From positions 620,001-684,000 of the forward strand of contig NZ_AP024323.1 of the NCBI RefSeq assembly GCF_018408855.1: a stretch of 64,000 bases of DNA, in the 5' to 3' direction. Position numbers and translations under genes: made by a program. The stretch is from Caballeronia sp. NK8. Its GTDB lineage: Bacteria > Pseudomonadota > Gammaproteobacteria > Burkholderiales > Burkholderiaceae. How positions within the stretch are numbered: position 1 is the first letter of the stretch; each line of letters opens with the position of its first letter. The notes under the pieces were generated by a model. The model was given only the letters and a program-made list of their open reading frames with translations. It made no database searches and was not told the DNA's origin. Of the stretch, positions 43,619 to 51,598 are shown in pieces.

Positions 43619-44791
43619 ATGGCTTTCAAGGCAGGACTGTCAGTGAAACTGGCGGCGGTTTGCGTCGCCGTCAGCGCGGTATTCGGCATCAGCGCGGCAC
43701 ACGCGGCTGATCCCGTATCGATCAACATCGTCGACGTCGCAGGCAATCTGCAACTGACGCAAAAGGGTTTCGAGGCGTTCAAGGCCAAGTATCCCGATCT
43801 CGTTTCCAGCATCACCTTCACGAACGCGCCCGCGCCGCAACTGCCGGGCAAGATCAAGGCGATGCAGGCGGCGGGCCGCTCGGACATCGACCTCGTCGTG
43901 ACCGGCACCGATGCGCTCGCGGCCGGCATCCAGCAAGGCCTGTGGGAAAAGCTGCTGCCCGAGAACGCGAAGGCCTTCCCCGGCGTGCTCGACAAATACG
44001 CGCCCGGCCCGCGCAAGATGCAGGACATCGCGCAAGGCTACGGTCTCGAAGTCACGTACATGCCCGCGGGGCCGCTGCTCGAATACAACCCGGCCAAGGT
44101 CACCGATGTCCCGAAGACGCCTGATCAACTGCTCGCGTGGTGCAAGGCGCATCCGAACAAGCTGATCTACGCGCGCCCGGCCAACTCTGGCCCCGGCCGC
44201 ACTTTCCTGATGGGCCTGCCGTACGTGCTCGGCGACAAGGACCCGATGGACCCGATCAACGGCTGGGACAAGACCTGGGCGTTCCTCAAGCAGCTCAACG
44301 ACTGCATCCCTTACTACCCGGGCGGCACCTCCGCCGTGATGAAGGAACTGGGTGAGGGCACGCGCGACATGACCGTCACGGTGACGGGCTGGGACATCAA
44401 CCCGCGCGCGCTGGGCATCGTGCCGGCGGAATTCAAGGTCGCCGCGTTCGACAACATGACGTGGGTTAACGACGCGCACTACATGGTGATTCCGAAGGGC
44501 GTGCCGAAGGAAAAGCTCGACGTGCTCTACAAGCTGATGAACTTCATGCTCGAGCCGGCTCAGCAGGCGCTGACCTATGACGATGGTTACTTCTATCCGG
44601 GCCCGGCGGTGAAGGACGTGCCGCTCTCGATGGCGCCCGCGAAGAGCCAGGAAGTCATCCAGAAGTTCGGCCGGCCCGAATACGCGAAGCTGCTCGCCGA
44701 TCGTCCGCACGTGCTGCCGCTCAATGCACAGGCGATGGTCGCCGCGTTCCAGAAATGGGACCGCGAAATCGGCGCGGCCAAGACCAAGTAA
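43619..44791 (+). CDS. ABC transporter solute-binding protein
   Basis: 390 residues with a signal peptide, MAFKAGLSVKLAAVCVAVSA to AAHAAD, giving a periplasmic protein. The mature chain starts PVSINIVDVAGNLQLTQKGFEAFKAKYPDLV and includes DIDLVVTGTDALAAGIQQGLWEKL and GWDINPRALGIVPAEFKVAAF. This matches extracellular solute-binding proteins of the polyamine/iron/thiamine-type cluster rather than the classic sugar cluster. GAGG precedes the ATG. First gene of the operon with ATPase and two permeases; a hairpin at 44815-44844 separates it from the ATPase, likely raising its own expression. The ligand is unknown. Confidence 0.88.
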   Translation: MAFKAGLSVKLAAVCVAVSAVFGISAAHAADPVSINIVDVAGNLQLTQKGFEAFKAKYPDLVSSITFTNAPAPQLPGKIKAMQAAGRSDIDLVVTGTDALAAGIQQGLWEKLLPENAKAFPGVLDKYAPGPRKMQDIAQGYGLEVTYMPAGPLLEYNPAKVTDVPKTPDQLLAWCKAHPNKLIYARPANSGPGRTFLMGLPYVLGDKDPMDPINGWDKTWAFLKQLNDCIPYYPGGTSAVMKELGEGTRDMTVTVTGWDINPRALGIVPAEFKVAAFDNMTWVNDAHYMVIPKGVPKEKLDVLYKLMNFMLEPAQQALTYDDGYFYPGPAVKDVPLSMAPAKSQEVIQKFGRPEYAKLLADRPHVLPLNAQAMVAAFQKWDREIGAAKTK

Positions 44792-44794
44792 GGC

Positions 44795-44844
44795 GACAGA
44801 TCTCTGTCATCAGACGGCGACGTTCCCTGCGAGGGACGTCGCCG
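44795..44844 (+). repeat. Palindrome and hairpin between binding protein and ATPase genes
   Basis: GACAGA-TC-TCTGTC (44795-44808) is followed by a strong hairpin: CGGCGACG (44815-44822) pairs with CGTCGCCG (44837-44844), with inner TCCCT/AGGGA and a 3-base loop. No T tract follows. Such structures behind binding-protein genes protect the upstream mRNA and give more binding protein than membrane parts. Confidence 0.7.
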
Positions 44845-44873
44845 CTTGCACAAGATAAGCGCAGGAAATCGTC

Positions 44874-45950
44874 ATGAAGCACACTTTTGAGCAGTTGCGC
44901 CTCGACTCGGTCTCGCGCAGCTTCACCAACGCGGAAGGGCAGCAGCTCGCGGCGTTGAAGGGACTCGATCTGAATATTCAGCGCGGCGAGTTCATCGCGC
45001 TGCTCGGGCCGTCGGGCTGCGGCAAGTCGACCGCGCTGAACTGCATCGCCGGATTGCAGCCCCTGACGGGCGGCGGCATCTGGCTCGACGACAAGCGCAT
45101 CGACGTGCTGCCGCCCGAAAAGCGCGGCTTCGGCATGGTCTTTCAGAACTACGCGCTGTTTCCGCACATGTCGGTGCTGGACAACGTCGGCTTCGGTCTG
45201 AAGATGCGCGGCACGCCGAAAGCCGAAGCGATGAAGCGCGCGAAGGCCGCCTTGCAACTCGTGCAGTTGATCGGCCACGACGCCAAGCTTCCGGGCCAGC
45301 TTTCGGGCGGCCAGCAGCAGCGCGTCGCCATTGCGCGCGCGATCGTCATCGAGCCGCCGCTCGTTCTGATGGACGAGCCGCTTTCGAACCTCGACACCAA
45401 GCTGCGCATCGAGATGCGCGCCGAAATCCGCCGCATCCACGGCAAGCTGGAGCGCGCGACCATCTATGTCACGCACGATCAGGACGAAGCGCTGTCGATG
45501 GCCGATCGCATCGTCGTGATGAGGGAGGGCGTCGTGCAGCAGGTAGCGTCGCCGAAGGAAGTCTATTCGCGGCCGAAGAACCTGCACGTCGCGCGATTCA
45601 TGGGCTTTCGCAACGTCGTGCAGGCGACCCTCGAAGGTACGCAGGGTGAAGCCGTCGTGGTGAACGCCAGCGGCGTGCGCATCGTCGGCACGCCGATGGA
45701 AGGCTTCGACAGCAAGAATGTCAGCGTCGCGCTGCGTCCGGAAGACATGGAACGCGCGTCGCCCGGCGCCGAAAACGCGTTCGACGCGCATGTCGAAGTC
45801 GTGGAGTACGGCGGCCGCGATTCGCTCATCATCGTCAACACGGCGTTCGGCAAGCTGTGGGCGCGCATCGCGGGCGAATGCAGCGAGGGCGAGCGCATCA
45901 CGCTGCGCGTCGCGCCTTCGAAGACGCTGGTCTACGGAGAAGACAAATGA
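44874..45950 (+). CDS. ABC transporter ATP-binding protein (PotA-like)
   Basis: 358 residues. Walker [10 protein letters not shown] (45-53), Q-loop [10 protein letters not shown], signature [15 protein letters not shown], Walker [13 protein letters not shown] and the H-loop [14 protein letters not shown] are all intact. A C-terminal TOBE-like region (about 270-355) has [21 protein letters not shown] and [14 protein letters not shown], as in PotA/FbpC importers. AGGA precedes the ATG. The stop overlaps the first permease as ATGA. It powers the importer of this operon. Confidence 0.93.
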   Translation: MKHTFEQLRLDSVSRSFTNAEGQQLAALKGLDLNIQRGEFIALLGPSGCGKSTALNCIAGLQPLTGGGIWLDDKRIDVLPPEKRGFGMVFQNYALFPHMSVLDNVGFGLKMRGTPKAEAMKRAKAALQLVQLIGHDAKLPGQLSGGQQQRVAIARAIVIEPPLVLMDEPLSNLDTKLRIEMRAEIRRIHGKLERATIYVTHDQDEALSMADRIVVMREGVVQQVASPKEVYSRPKNLHVARFMGFRNVVQATLEGTQGEAVVVNASGVRIVGTPMEGFDSKNVSVALRPEDMERASPGAENAFDAHVEVVEYGGRDSLIIVNTAFGKLWARIAGECSEGERITLRVAPSKTLVYGEDK

Positions 45951-46810
45951 TCGCGCTTCCCGCGCAGCGCGATCCGAAGGGCTGGCTCGTCGCTCCTGCG
46001 CTCATCTTCATTCTCGCGCTGTTCATCTATCCGTTTGCCTACGGGCTGATGCTGTCGTTCAATCCGATGAACGGCGGCGGCATCTGGGCGAACTACGTCA
46101 CGTTCTTCACCGACTCGTCGATGTGGCCGACGATCATCGTCACGCTGAAGCTCGCCGTGCCCGCGACCGTCATCAATGTGGGCGTGTCGGTGCCGGTCGC
46201 GTTCGCGCTGCGCCGCACGTCACCGTGGCAGAAGTTCGTCACGACGCTGCTCGTCGTGCCGGTCACGCTTGGCACCGTGCTGATCGCCGACGGCATGCTG
46301 ACGTACTTCAGCCCGAACGGCTGGTTTCCGCAGGCATTGCAGGCGCTGCATCTCTACGGCGATGAAGTGCGCCTCACGCACAACTACTGGGGCGTGCTGA
46401 TTTCGCTGATCGTGTCGGGTTTTCCGTTCGCGTTCCTGTTGACCTTGTCGTACGTGACGGGCATCGATCCGACGCTCGCGCGCGCCGCCGCGACGCTCGG
46501 CGCGAGCCCGTGGCAGCAGTTTCGCCAGATTTATCTGCCGCTGCTGTTGCCCGGTCTCACGATGACCGCGTGCCTCTCGTTCGTGCAGGCGTTCTCGGTG
46601 TTTCCGTCGGCGGTGCTGCTCGGCGCGCCGGCCGGTCCGACGCGTGTGATTTCGATCGCCGCATCGGAAGCCGCGTTCGAGAGCTACGACTACGCGCTTG
46701 CATCGACCATTGCGATCGTGATGGGCTTCGTGCAGTTGCTGGTGGTGGGCGGGATGCTCGGCGCGCGCCGCTTCTTCTACACGGGTCCGGTGACGGGAGG
46801 CAAGGGATAA
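45947..46810 (+). CDS. ABC transporter permease (PotB-like)
   Basis: 287 residues from the ATGA overlap with the ATPase stop. About six transmembrane helices begin with WLVAPALIFILALFIYPFAYGLMLSF. The EAA loop that docks the ATPase is in ATLGASPWQQFRQIYLPLLLPG. This is the first half of a heterodimeric importer channel. It ends where the second permease begins (TAATG). Confidence 0.9.
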   Translation: MIALPAQRDPKGWLVAPALIFILALFIYPFAYGLMLSFNPMNGGGIWANYVTFFTDSSMWPTIIVTLKLAVPATVINVGVSVPVAFALRRTSPWQKFVTTLLVVPVTLGTVLIADGMLTYFSPNGWFPQALQALHLYGDEVRLTHNYWGVLISLIVSGFPFAFLLTLSYVTGIDPTLARAAATLGASPWQQFRQIYLPLLLPGLTMTACLSFVQAFSVFPSAVLLGAPAGPTRVISIAASEAAFESYDYALASTIAIVMGFVQLLVVGGMLGARRFFYTGPVTGGKG

Positions 46811-47718
46811 TGACGACCGATAACCGCGCGGCGTCCGGCTGGCGGGCCGGCACGCTCAATCAACGCACCGGCAAACAGATGAAACAGCAAGCGAGCTTGC
46901 GCGACAGACTGTGGAAGTTCTTCGTCTGGACGACGATGGGCTTCTTTCTCGTCAACGTATTGCTGCTGATCGCGACCGTCGCCGTGAACTCGGTGGCGAC
47001 GCGCTGGTTCGGCACGCTCTTGCCGCAAGGCTTCACGCTGCACTGGTACGCGCAGGCGTGGAGCGATTTCCAGCTCTCCAGCGTGCTGCTCGTGACGCTC
47101 GAAGTGGTGGGCGCGGTGGTGCTGCTGTCCATCGTGCTCGGCGTGCCGGCCGCATATGCGCTCGCCCGCGTGCAGTTTCCCGGCAAGCGTTTCGCGATGC
47201 TCGTGTTCCTGCTGCCGCTGATGGTGCCGCCCGTGACCTACGGCATTCCGATGGCGACGGTCATGTACAAGTTCCACCTCGCGGGCACGCTGACCGGCGT
47301 GATTCTCGCGAATCTGGTGCCTGCGCTGCCGTTCGTCATTCTCGTGATGACGCCGTTCATCGAGCAGATCGATCCGAATCTGGAATCGGCCGCACGCATT
47401 TTTGGGGCGAACACGTTCCGCTATTTCCGCTACGTGCTGCTGCCGCTGCTCGTGCCGGGGATGCTCGCGGCGGGCCTGCTCGTGCTGGTGCGCACCATCG
47501 GCATGTTCGAGCTGACGTTCTTCACCGCCGGGCCGACGACCCAGACGCTCGTCGTCGCGCTGTACTACGCGGTGTTCTCCACAGGCGTGCGCGCGCCGCA
47601 ATCCATCGACGCGATGGCGATGATCTACATGGCCATCACGATGATCTGGGTGCTGATCGCGCTGCAGTTCGTCAGCCCGACGCAGCTCGTGTCGCGCGTG
47701 AAGGAACAGAAGCAGTGA
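46810..47718 (+). CDS. ABC transporter permease (PotC-like)
   Basis: 302 residues from ATG 46810, overlapping the preceding stop by one base. A polar N-terminal tail of about 30 residues precedes six helices (VWTTMGFFLVNVLLLIATVA first). The EAA loop is in SAARIFGANTFRYFRYVLLPLLVPG. It is the second channel half. The stop TGA overlaps the next gene's ATG (TGATG), so the epimerase-like gene is part of the same operon. Confidence 0.9.
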   Translation: MTTDNRAASGWRAGTLNQRTGKQMKQQASLRDRLWKFFVWTTMGFFLVNVLLLIATVAVNSVATRWFGTLLPQGFTLHWYAQAWSDFQLSSVLLVTLEVVGAVVLLSIVLGVPAAYALARVQFPGKRFAMLVFLLPLMVPPVTYGIPMATVMYKFHLAGTLTGVILANLVPALPFVILVMTPFIEQIDPNLESAARIFGANTFRYFRYVLLPLLVPGMLAAGLLVLVRTIGMFELTFFTAGPTTQTLVVALYYAVFSTGVRAPQSIDAMAMIYMAITMIWVLIALQFVSPTQLVSRVKEQKQ

Positions 47719-48704
47719 TGTTTGCCCGCGCGGCCGCGCGCGGGCGCTTTTCATACCGAAGTCGTGTCGTGACCAATTTTCGTGAAGTCGTAGAACTGGA
47801 CGCCGGGCCGCGCCTGAGCATTTCGAGCGGGCCGCATCTCGTCGAGATCGCACCGGAGGCGGGCGGGCGCATCACGCGCTTTGCCACCGAGGACGAGCGC
47901 GGATGGCACGAATGGCTCGCGCCCGTGAGCGCGTCGAGCTGGCCGTGCGATGCGTGGCCCAAGGGCGGCAGCTATCCGCTGGTGCCGTTTTCCAATCGCG
48001 TGCGCGATGCGCGCTTTGCCGCACCGGACGGCGCGATCGTCGAACTCGCGACGTTTCCCGGCATGGCGCACGCGCTGCACGGCTTCGGCCAGTTTGCGGC
48101 GTGGAGCGTCGAATTGCAGGAGGCGGATTGCGTCGTGCTGCGGTATCTGCACGGCGAGGGCGAGCACGGCTGGCCGTGGGCGTTCGAGGCCGTGCAACTG
48201 ATCGAGGCGAACGCGGATGGCGCGCGGCTGTCGATGCGCGTCGCGAACCGCTCGTCACGCCCGATGCCGGTCGGCCTCGGCTTTCATCCCTATTTCGGCG
48301 CGCAGGAAGCCGAATTGCACACGACGACGCACTGGCGTCACGAAGCGGAAATCGCGATCGAGCCGACTGTCGAGCGGCCGGTGTATCGGCATGTGCGGGA
48401 AGCGGAGGGTTACACGCGCTATCTGAGCGGCTGGGACGGCCGCGCGACGTTGCATTACGCCGACGGCCGCGCGCTCGAACTGCACGCCGACGGCGCCCTG
48501 AGCCACGTCGTCGTGCATTGTCCGGCCGGAGCGGGTTATCTGTGCGTCGAGCCGGTCTCGCACGTGAGCGACGGCTTCAATCTCGCGGCGCGCGGGCTGG
48601 ACGGCGCGGGTGTCGCCGTCATCGAGCCAGGTAGTGAAATACAGGTGTCGCTCGTGATGGCAGCCGGCGCGAACCCGGCCCCGCGCGACGGCGACGCCGC
48701 CTGA
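47718..48704 (+). CDS. Aldose 1-epimerase-like protein (galactose mutarotase fold)
   Basis: 328 residues from ATG 47718; a GTG at 47769 is an alternative. Features include PLVPFSNRVRDARF (a mutarotase substrate-binding Arg segment), HALHGFGQFAAWSVE (His), VGLGFHPYFG (catalytic His region) and a late Glu in LCVEPVSHVSDGFNLA. It is translationally coupled to the permease. A mutarotase suggests that the transported solute is, or is linked to, a reducing sugar, although the binding protein and ATPase look like the polyamine/iron group. Possible alternative: a DUF-type sugar-ring mutarotase. Confidence 0.82.
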   Translation: MFARAAARGRFSYRSRVVTNFREVVELDAGPRLSISSGPHLVEIAPEAGGRITRFATEDERGWHEWLAPVSASSWPCDAWPKGGSYPLVPFSNRVRDARFAAPDGAIVELATFPGMAHALHGFGQFAAWSVELQEADCVVLRYLHGEGEHGWPWAFEAVQLIEANADGARLSMRVANRSSRPMPVGLGFHPYFGAQEAELHTTTHWRHEAEIAIEPTVERPVYRHVREAEGYTRYLSGWDGRATLHYADGRALELHADGALSHVVVHCPAGAGYLCVEPVSHVSDGFNLAARGLDGAGVAVIEPGSEIQVSLVMAAGANPAPRDGDAA

Positions 48705-48821
48705 CGCGCGCTTCCACGCAGGCGCGTTCGCGGGCCGCGGGAAGCCGCGATGCATTCGCCGGCAACACACCCCCGACGAGGCAAGTATCCGTGTTCATGG
48801 CGGCATCTCCCGGTTCGTGTA

Positions 48822-49274
48822 TCAGCGCGTGAGCGGCATGGAAAAAAACGACTCGACCAGATCGACGATGCGCCAGGTCGCGCAAGGCCGGCGGCAATGG
48901 GCGTCGAAGCCGGCTTCCTTCAGCGTCTGCACCGGATCGGCGGGCCAGACGTTGCTCATCGCGACGAGCAGCCGCCCGGTGACGTCGGCGTCCATGCGCA
49001 GCGTGCGCAGAAAGACGTAGCCGGATTCGTTGTCGAGGCTCGTATCGAGTAAAAGCGCGTGCGGCTGCCAGCTATGCACCAGCGCGCGCACGGATCTCAG
49101 TTCCTGCGAATGGATGACCTGCAAGCCTTTGAGCCGGAGTTGCACGGCGAGCGAATCGCCGATCGACTTGTCCTTGTGCGCGATCAGCACACGGCGCGAT
49201 GCGTCCCCGGCGCGTGCCCGCTTGATGCGCCACAAGGCGAATTCGCTTTCGTTGTCGGCCAGACGGCTTGACAT
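48822..49274 (-). CDS. Degenerate receiver-domain protein
   Basis: 150 residues from ATG 49274, with GGAGG upstream. The receiver core runs from RRVLIAHKDKSIGDSLAVQL to LLVAMSNVWPADPV and HCRRPC. The phospho-acceptor-equivalent D77 (LLLDTSL) is kept. The usual acidic pair is replaced by His-Lys (33-34) and the conserved Lys by Arg. No output domain follows. It may act as a phosphorylation-independent partner or as a sink. Its gene is divergent from the NarL-type regulator at 49471. Confidence 0.7.
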   Translation of the reverse strand: MSSRLADNESEFALWRIKRARAGDASRRVLIAHKDKSIGDSLAVQLRLKGLQVIHSQELRSVRALVHSWQPHALLLDTSLDNESGYVFLRTLRMDADVTGRLLVAMSNVWPADPVQTLKEAGFDAHCRRPCATWRIVDLVESFFSMPLTR

Positions 49275-49470
49275 CTCATCCTCCGTGCTCGTATTGGGTT
49301 ACGTGGTTGATTCGACTGCGACCAGTTTCGACCGAATGTGCTTATCGCTGAACCCGGCACGGGAGGGGGCTGCGGAGGATTTTGGGAGACTGCCGAATGT
49401 ATCCCTGCGAAAGGGGGGTAGTAGTCGGGCAAGGCGCGCGTAATATCGGAACCGTTCTCGGAGCGTCGCA

Positions 49471-50166
49471 ATGGAAAATGGCTATTTCAAAACCGTGTTG
49501 CTAGTAGAGGACGAAGGGCTCACCAGGAGCGCCATGAAAAGCCTCATCCTGGCGAACGAGCCTTTGCTCGAAATCGACGAAGCCGATGGATTCGAGCAGG
49601 CGAAAGCGAAGCTTTCCGCCAATACCTACGATCTGATGTTTCTCGACTACCACTTGCGCGGCCAGGCCACCGGCATGGACCTGCTCAACTGGATCCGCGA
49701 GGAAGAACGCGAGATCCAGACGATCATGCTGTCCGCGCAGGACGACCGCGATACGGTGCTCGACTGCATCAAGAACGGCGCGTGCGGGTTCATCTCCAAG
49801 GGCAGCGAGCAGGGCGCGGGCGTGTTTCGGGAGGCGCTGAAGACGATCCTCAACGGGCGCGTCTACCTGCCGAACACCGTGCTGGGCAAGGGCGGTCATA
49901 GCCCGAAGCCGGTTTCGCCGCACGCGGGCGTGACGGTCGAATCGCTCGATCTGCCGCCACGGCTCACCGAAACGCTGCGTTACTTGTTGCAGGGACTCTC
50001 GAACAAGGCGATCGCGCGCAAGATGAATATCAGCGAAAACACCGCCAAGGAATATTCGAGCGATCTGCTGGCGCGCTTTCACGTCACACGCCGAACGTTC
50101 CTGATCGTCGAAATGGCGCGGCGCGGGATCGAGATGCCGATGAGCAATACCTCGTCGGCGTCCTGA
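49471..50166 (+). CDS. NarL/LuxR family response regulator
   Basis: 231 residues. The receiver has E13/D14, phospho-acceptor D59 (LMFLDYHLRG) and Lys in FISKGSEQ. The C-terminal LuxR-type HTH (about 163-225) reads LPPRLTETLRYLLQGLSNKAIARKMNISENTAKEYSSDLLARFHV. No sensor kinase is adjacent, so the partner is elsewhere. The divergent degenerate receiver may modulate it. Confidence 0.93.
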   Translation: MENGYFKTVLLVEDEGLTRSAMKSLILANEPLLEIDEADGFEQAKAKLSANTYDLMFLDYHLRGQATGMDLLNWIREEEREIQTIMLSAQDDRDTVLDCIKNGACGFISKGSEQGAGVFREALKTILNGRVYLPNTVLGKGGHSPKPVSPHAGVTVESLDLPPRLTETLRYLLQGLSNKAIARKMNISENTAKEYSSDLLARFHVTRRTFLIVEMARRGIEMPMSNTSSAS

Positions 50167-50189
50167 GCAGCCGTTCCACTCTCTTTTTT

Positions 50190-50223
50190 CGACGCGGGCG
50201 CAACCGGAAGGGCGCCCGCGTCG
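50190..50223. repeat. 12-bp inverted repeat after NarL-type gene
   Basis: CGACGCGGGCGC (50190-50201) pairs with GCGCCCGCGTCG (50212-50223) across a 10-base loop. The T6 tract is on the left of the stem (50184-50189), not the right, so it does not fit a plus-strand intrinsic terminator. Confidence 0.6.
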
Positions 50224-50339
50224 TCGCGTGCGCGCGACCTTTTTCTTATCGTTCCGAGGAATACGCTGCGGGATGGTAAGGTATAGCCCGGACTATATTC
50301 GAGATGGGGTCAGCGTAGGTGATTCGCAGGATGACGTTC

Positions 50340-50852
50340 ATGAAAATGCAAGGCGCCGGCACGGCATTCACGGTGACAGCGGCGCTGCTTCTCGGCGCGT
50401 GCGCGCCGCTTCCGCAGCAGAACGGCACGGATGCCGCCGCCGGGGCGTCGGCCGCGTCAGCCCCGCAGGTGGCGCAGGCCGCGCCCAAACCGCCCGTGCC
50501 GCCCGCGCAGCAAGGTGAGCGGCGCATCATGGTCGGCACCGCGAATGGCTACCATCTGATGGTCAAGACGACGCCGCCGTCGCAAGTCTGCGACAGCGAC
50601 GCCTTCGCCGATGGCGTGCGCTACGGTTACGCGCTGACCTGGAATCGTCTCGTCGGCGAAGAAGTGCGCAATGGCGGCAAGCCGAAGCGCAAGTTCGATG
50701 CATCCACGGTCCACTCCCAGGACGATCAGTACAAGATCCAGTGGGACGGCAAGGAACGCGTGAATGCGTGCTCGTCGGACGGCTATCTCATCGGGCGCGT
50801 CATCGGGACGCATCTGGCTGGCGCCGACATGAAAAACGGCAAGCCTTCCTAG
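50340..50852 (+). CDS. Outer-membrane-type lipoprotein, function unknown
   Basis: 170 residues from ATG 50340; an ATG at 50331 is also possible. The signal MKMQGAGTAFTVTAALLLGAC has a lipobox LLGAC, so Cys is lipid-modified. A Pro/Ala-rich linker (PQVAQAAPKPPVPPAQQ) precedes a compact domain with GTANGYHLMVKTTPPSQVCDSDAFADGVRYGYALTWNRLVGEE. Two Cys in the mature domain may pair. No family is recognised. The stop overlaps the convergent lipoprotein gene. Confidence 0.65.
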   Translation: MKMQGAGTAFTVTAALLLGACAPLPQQNGTDAAAGASAASAPQVAQAAPKPPVPPAQQGERRIMVGTANGYHLMVKTTPPSQVCDSDAFADGVRYGYALTWNRLVGEEVRNGGKPKRKFDASTVHSQDDQYKIQWDGKERVNACSSDGYLIGRVIGTHLAGADMKNGKPS

Positions 50853-51205
50853 TCGCAGGCGTGGGTCGCGGTGACATAGCGGTTCGCGACCGCGACATCG
50901 CCGTAAATCGTGTAGCCCGTCCCGCTCGCCGATGCCTGCGCGATCACCAAAACCACCGATTGACTCGTATATCCGCCGCTCGGCACGGAAACGGCCTGCG
51001 TATCGGTGCTCGGCGAGTATTCGCGCACGCGGCCGGCGATCGGGGTCCATTTTTCCTTCACGCACCGCACGAAATCGTACGGCTTGAACTGCGACGTGCC
51101 CGACCCGACGGGCACGGTCCTGAGCAGCGCGTCGTCCGTCGCGGCGCAGGCGCTCAAAAGGCATGCGCCGATGGCAGCGAACAAGATTGCGTTGTTTTTT
51201 CTCAT
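50849..51205 (-). CDS. Small lipoprotein, function unknown
   Basis: 118 residues from ATG 51205, with AGGA upstream. The signal MRKNNAILFAAIGACLLSAC carries the lipobox LLSAC. The mature part reads FKPYDFVRCVKEKWTPIAGRV, ADTQAVSVPSGG-like and TGYTIYGDVAVANRYVTATHACD; two Cys could form a disulfide. It resembles short lipoproteins of Burkholderiaceae without known role. It converges on and shares the CTAG stop bases with the neighbouring lipoprotein gene. Confidence 0.65.
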   Translation of the reverse strand: MRKNNAILFAAIGACLLSACAATDDALLRTVPVGSGTSQFKPYDFVRCVKEKWTPIAGRVREYSPSTDTQAVSVPSGGYTSQSVVLVIAQASASGTGYTIYGDVAVANRYVTATHACD

Positions 51206-51598
51206 GGTTCCTATCCTTTTTTTGCAGTATCCGCTTAAGCTTGCGCCCTGTGTCCTCGTCGACGCCACAGATCGTCGATCGTAACCCTTCCGCTGACAAA
51301 CCGTAAGGCGAACGCGACCGTTCGTTCGTGCCGAACGAGCGCCCCGGAAAGCCGCGCCAGAGCTGATTGCAAGCTTTCGATCCGTAGTTTTCCCAATATT
51401 AGTCAAGTCGGGTCAACCGGCGCCGTTATATAGGCGTTTCACGCTTAGAAGCCGTTTGTATGGCGCGAGCGCGGGCGGCGGGAGCCGAAGTGGCGCTCTC
51501 CGACCGCGTGTGGTGCGCGGGTCCCCGATAACCGTGATGTTGCGTTGCCATCGACCGTTCGCGGCCGGTTTGCAGCGTGAGCCAGTTTGATAGAACGC
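51206..51598. other. Divergent region upstream of mprF
   Basis: 393 bp between the small lipoprotein gene (minus) and mprF (plus). Moderately AT-rich around 51360-51460, with a TATATAGG element at 51427-51434 as a possible -10 of mprF. I see no strong palindrome or second gene. Confidence 0.4.

Noticed and set aside
50184..50223. Intrinsic terminator of the NarL-type gene
   Set aside because: The T tract is on the wrong side of the 12-bp stem for either strand, so only an inverted repeat is listed.
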